DNA of 7,285 nt from Clostridia bacterium (GTDB lineage Bacteria > Bacillota > Clostridia > Christensenellales > Borkfalkiaceae). The DNA lies in assembly GCA_029063275.1 (NCBI GenBank), contig JAIDOO010000042.1, forward strand, positions 1 to 7,285, written 5' to 3'. Shown here piece by piece: positions 5,883-7,285 of the stretch (its first letter is position 1; every line of letters starts with the position of its first letter). A program made the translations under genes and the position numbers. The notes beneath the pieces are model-generated. The model was not told the origin of the DNA. It ran no database searches and worked only from the letters and a program-made list of their open reading frames with translations.

Positions 5883-7170
5883 AGTAATAGGCGCGGGGCT
5901 TGCGGGTTGCGAGGCGGCGTATTATCTTGCCGAGCGCGGAGTGCAGGTAACGCTGTACGATATAAAGCCGAGCTCTTTCACCCCCGCGCATACGGATAAA
6001 AATTTCGGCGAGCTGGTCTGCTCCAACTCGTTGAAGAGTAAGGACGTTTACGGCAACGCCTGCGGACTTTTAAAGCAGGAAATGCGTATTCTGGGTTCGC
6101 TTACAATGCAAGCCGCCGCCGCAAACGAAGTACCTGCGGGCGGCGCGCTTGCGGTTGAACGTAAGGGCTTTGCCGAGTATATTACGGATAAAATACTTTC
6201 GCACAAGAACGTAAAAACCGTCTGTGAAGAAGTAAAAAAGGTACCCGAAGATAACGCGGTTATCGCAACGGGTCCCCTGACTTGCGACCCGCTTGCCGAG
6301 GATATTAAAAGTATCTGCGGCGGCGGTCTGCATTTTTACGACGCTTCAGCTCCGATAGTTTCGCGGGACAGCATTGATTTCGGAAACTGTTTTTACGGCG
6401 ACAGATACGGCAAGGGCGGCGACGATTACATAAATTGCCCGCTCGATAAAGAGCAGTACGAAAATTTCGTAAGCGAGCTTCTTGGCGCCGAGCGCGTGAT
6501 TTTGCACGACTTCGAAAAGGGCGAAATTTTCGAAAGCTGTATGCCCGTGGAGGTTATGGCGTCGCGCGGCAAAGACAGCCTGAGATTTGCAATGCTCAAG
6601 CCCGTGGGCTTAACCGATAAAAACGGCGCAAAATTTTATGCGGTGCTTCAGCTCAGAAAGGAAAACGCAAACGGGGAAGCCTACAATCTGGTGGGCTTTC
6701 AGACCAATCTGAAATTCGGCGAGCAGAAAAGAGTTTTTTCTTTAATCCCCGCGCTGAAAAACGCGGAATTTCTGCGCTACGGCGTAATGCACCGCAACAC
6801 CTATATAAATTCGCCCGAAAATATTAATGCGGACTTTTCGTTGAAAGTCCGCCCGACCGTGTTTTTCGCGGGGCAGATTACGGGGGTAGAGGGCTACGTC
6901 GAGTCCGCCGCGAGCGGTATTCTTGCCGCCGCGCACGCTTACAGAAGATTGAGCGGACAACCGGTGGTTATCCCCGACGGCACAACGGTTTGCGGCGCGC
7001 TGTCAAGGCATATATCTGCGCCTTGCGAAAACTTCCAGCCGATGAACGCGAACTTCGGCATTTTGCCGCCGCTTGAAAAACCCTTGCGCGACAAAAAGCA
7101 GAGATATGCCCTCTTAGCCGAGCGCGCGTTGAAAGATATTGAAAAATTTAAGCGTGATATAAGCTTTTGA
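5872..7170 (+). CDS. trmFO: tRNA m5U54 methyltransferase TrmFO (folate/FAD)
   Basis: TrmFO makes 5-methyluridine at position 54 of the tRNA T loop, using methylenetetrahydrofolate as carbon source with FAD and NAD(P)H. The 432 residues match the usual length of about 435. The FAD-binding GAGLAGCEAA (7-16) starts almost at the N terminus, which requires this start. Other motifs are ELVCSNSLKS (47-56), PAGGALAVERKGF (88-100), IATGPLTCDPL (131-141), YINCPL (186-191), CMPVEVMASRGKDSLRFAML (223-242), GFQTNLKFGEQ (275-285) and FFAGQITGVEGYVESAASG (331-349). C50 and C223 correspond to the two cysteines known as catalytic in B. subtilis TrmFO (C53 and C226). The ATG lies inside the last codons of topA, an 11-nt overlap, and no ribosome binding site is well placed (AGAGGA at 5847-5851 is 20 nt away). 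Translation is therefore probably coupled to topA. Confidence 0.98.
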   Translation: MKIKVIGAGLAGCEAAYYLAERGVQVTLYDIKPSSFTPAHTDKNFGELVCSNSLKSKDVYGNACGLLKQEMRILGSLTMQAAAANEVPAGGALAVERKGFAEYITDKILSHKNVKTVCEEVKKVPEDNAVIATGPLTCDPLAEDIKSICGGGLHFYDASAPIVSRDSIDFGNCFYGDRYGKGGDDYINCPLDKEQYENFVSELLGAERVILHDFEKGEIFESCMPVEVMASRGKDSLRFAMLKPVGLTDKNGAKFYAVLQLRKENANGEAYNLVGFQTNLKFGEQKRVFSLIPALKNAEFLRYGVMHRNTYINSPENINADFSLKVRPTVFFAGQITGVEGYVESAASGILAAAHAYRRLSGQPVVIPDGTTVCGALSRHISAPCENFQPMNANFGILPPLEKPLRDKKQRYALLAERALKDIEKFKRDISF

Positions 7171-7231
7171 CTGTTTTTAAACGCCGTTAAAAGTTTATAT
7201 AAAAATATAAAGATTTTTTTAGGAGTTTTTT
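7171..7231 (+). other. AT-rich gap after trmFO with weak hairpins
   Basis: Two AT-rich inverted repeats are visible. One has arms near 7174-7182 and 7186-7193 around GCC, with one bulged A. The other is TTTATAT (7194-7200) and ATATAAA (7205-7211) around AAAA, followed after two bases by seven Ts (7214-7220). Neither has a GC-rich stem, so neither is a convincing terminator. The -10-like strings TATATA (7196-7201) and TATAAA (7206-7211) have no properly spaced -35 box. TAGGAG (7220-7225) is the ribosome binding site of the next frame. Confidence 0.45.
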
Positions 7232-7285
7232 ATGACAAGGAGTGAAAAAAATTACTATACTAAAAAATTCATGCCCGCTTATTAC
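7232..7285 (+). CDS. Start of an unidentified gene, cut by window edge
   Basis: An ATG at 7232 opens 18 uninterrupted codons to the end of the window, beginning MTRSEKNYYTKKFMPAYY. The start is supported by TAGGAG (7220-7225) six bases upstream. The visible residues are polar and tyrosine-rich, with no signal peptide or membrane segment yet. In B. subtilis the gene after trmFO is codV (xerC), but these residues do not look like the start of a Xer recombinase, so I assign no function. It may belong to the topA-trmFO unit or be a separate gene. Confidence 0.6.
   Translation, partial: MTRSEKNYYTKKFMPAYY

Noticed and set aside
7167..7201. Near-consensus -35 TTGACT (7167-7172) with TATATA or TTTATA as -10
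   Set aside because: Spacers are 21 to 23 bp, outside the working range; no -10 box lies at 16 to 18 bp.
7194..7220. Hairpin with a seven-T tail after trmFO as a terminator
   Set aside because: The stem is entirely A:T, and the T run immediately precedes the ribosome binding site of the next gene.

Overview
The window looks like a piece of Bacillota chromosome, most likely from an uncultivated gut-type clostridium. Three things point there: AGGAGG-type ribosome binding sites, a mix of AT-rich control regions with roughly 50% GC genes, and the gene order rplS - comM - dprA - topA - trmFO, all on the plus strand. This order is a shortened form of the Bacillus subtilis stretch rplS ... dprA - topA - trmFO. 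The family-level placement is inference; no rRNA or other strong taxonomic marker is present.

Layout. Positions 1 to about 400 hold no gene I can support. They contain an AT-rich half (50 G+C in the first 180 bases) with a perfect 15-bp palindrome carrying opposed TATAAT boxes, and a more GC-rich half (75 G+C in the next 180 bases) that resembles no family I recognise. An extended -10 promoter (402-430) then drives a short structured leader (about 437-478, probable L19 leader) and rplS (498-842). A rho-independent hairpin (849-880) follows. Next come comM/yifB (914-2440), dprA (2444-3514), topA (3540-5882) and trmFO (5872-7170), packed with gaps of 3 and 25 nt and an 11-nt overlap, which indicates one transcription unit. 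An AT-rich gap of about 60 bp precedes a new reading frame at 7232 that runs off the right edge.

How the genes relate. rplS encodes a ribosomal subunit-interface protein and trmFO a tRNA-modifying enzyme, so both serve translation. ComM (branch-migration helicase family) and DprA (RecA loader on incoming single strands) are DNA-processing proteins best known from natural transformation. TopA relaxes negative supercoils. The grouping is a conserved housekeeping neighbourhood rather than a dedicated new pathway.

I found no CRISPR array, insertion sequence, prophage, toxin-antitoxin pair, tRNA or rRNA, and no evidence for an undescribed system. The most interesting points are a possible Shine-Dalgarno-sequestering pseudoknot in the rplS leader, a five-ribbon zinc tail on TopA, substitutions in usually conserved DprA positions, and the unexplained 5' region.
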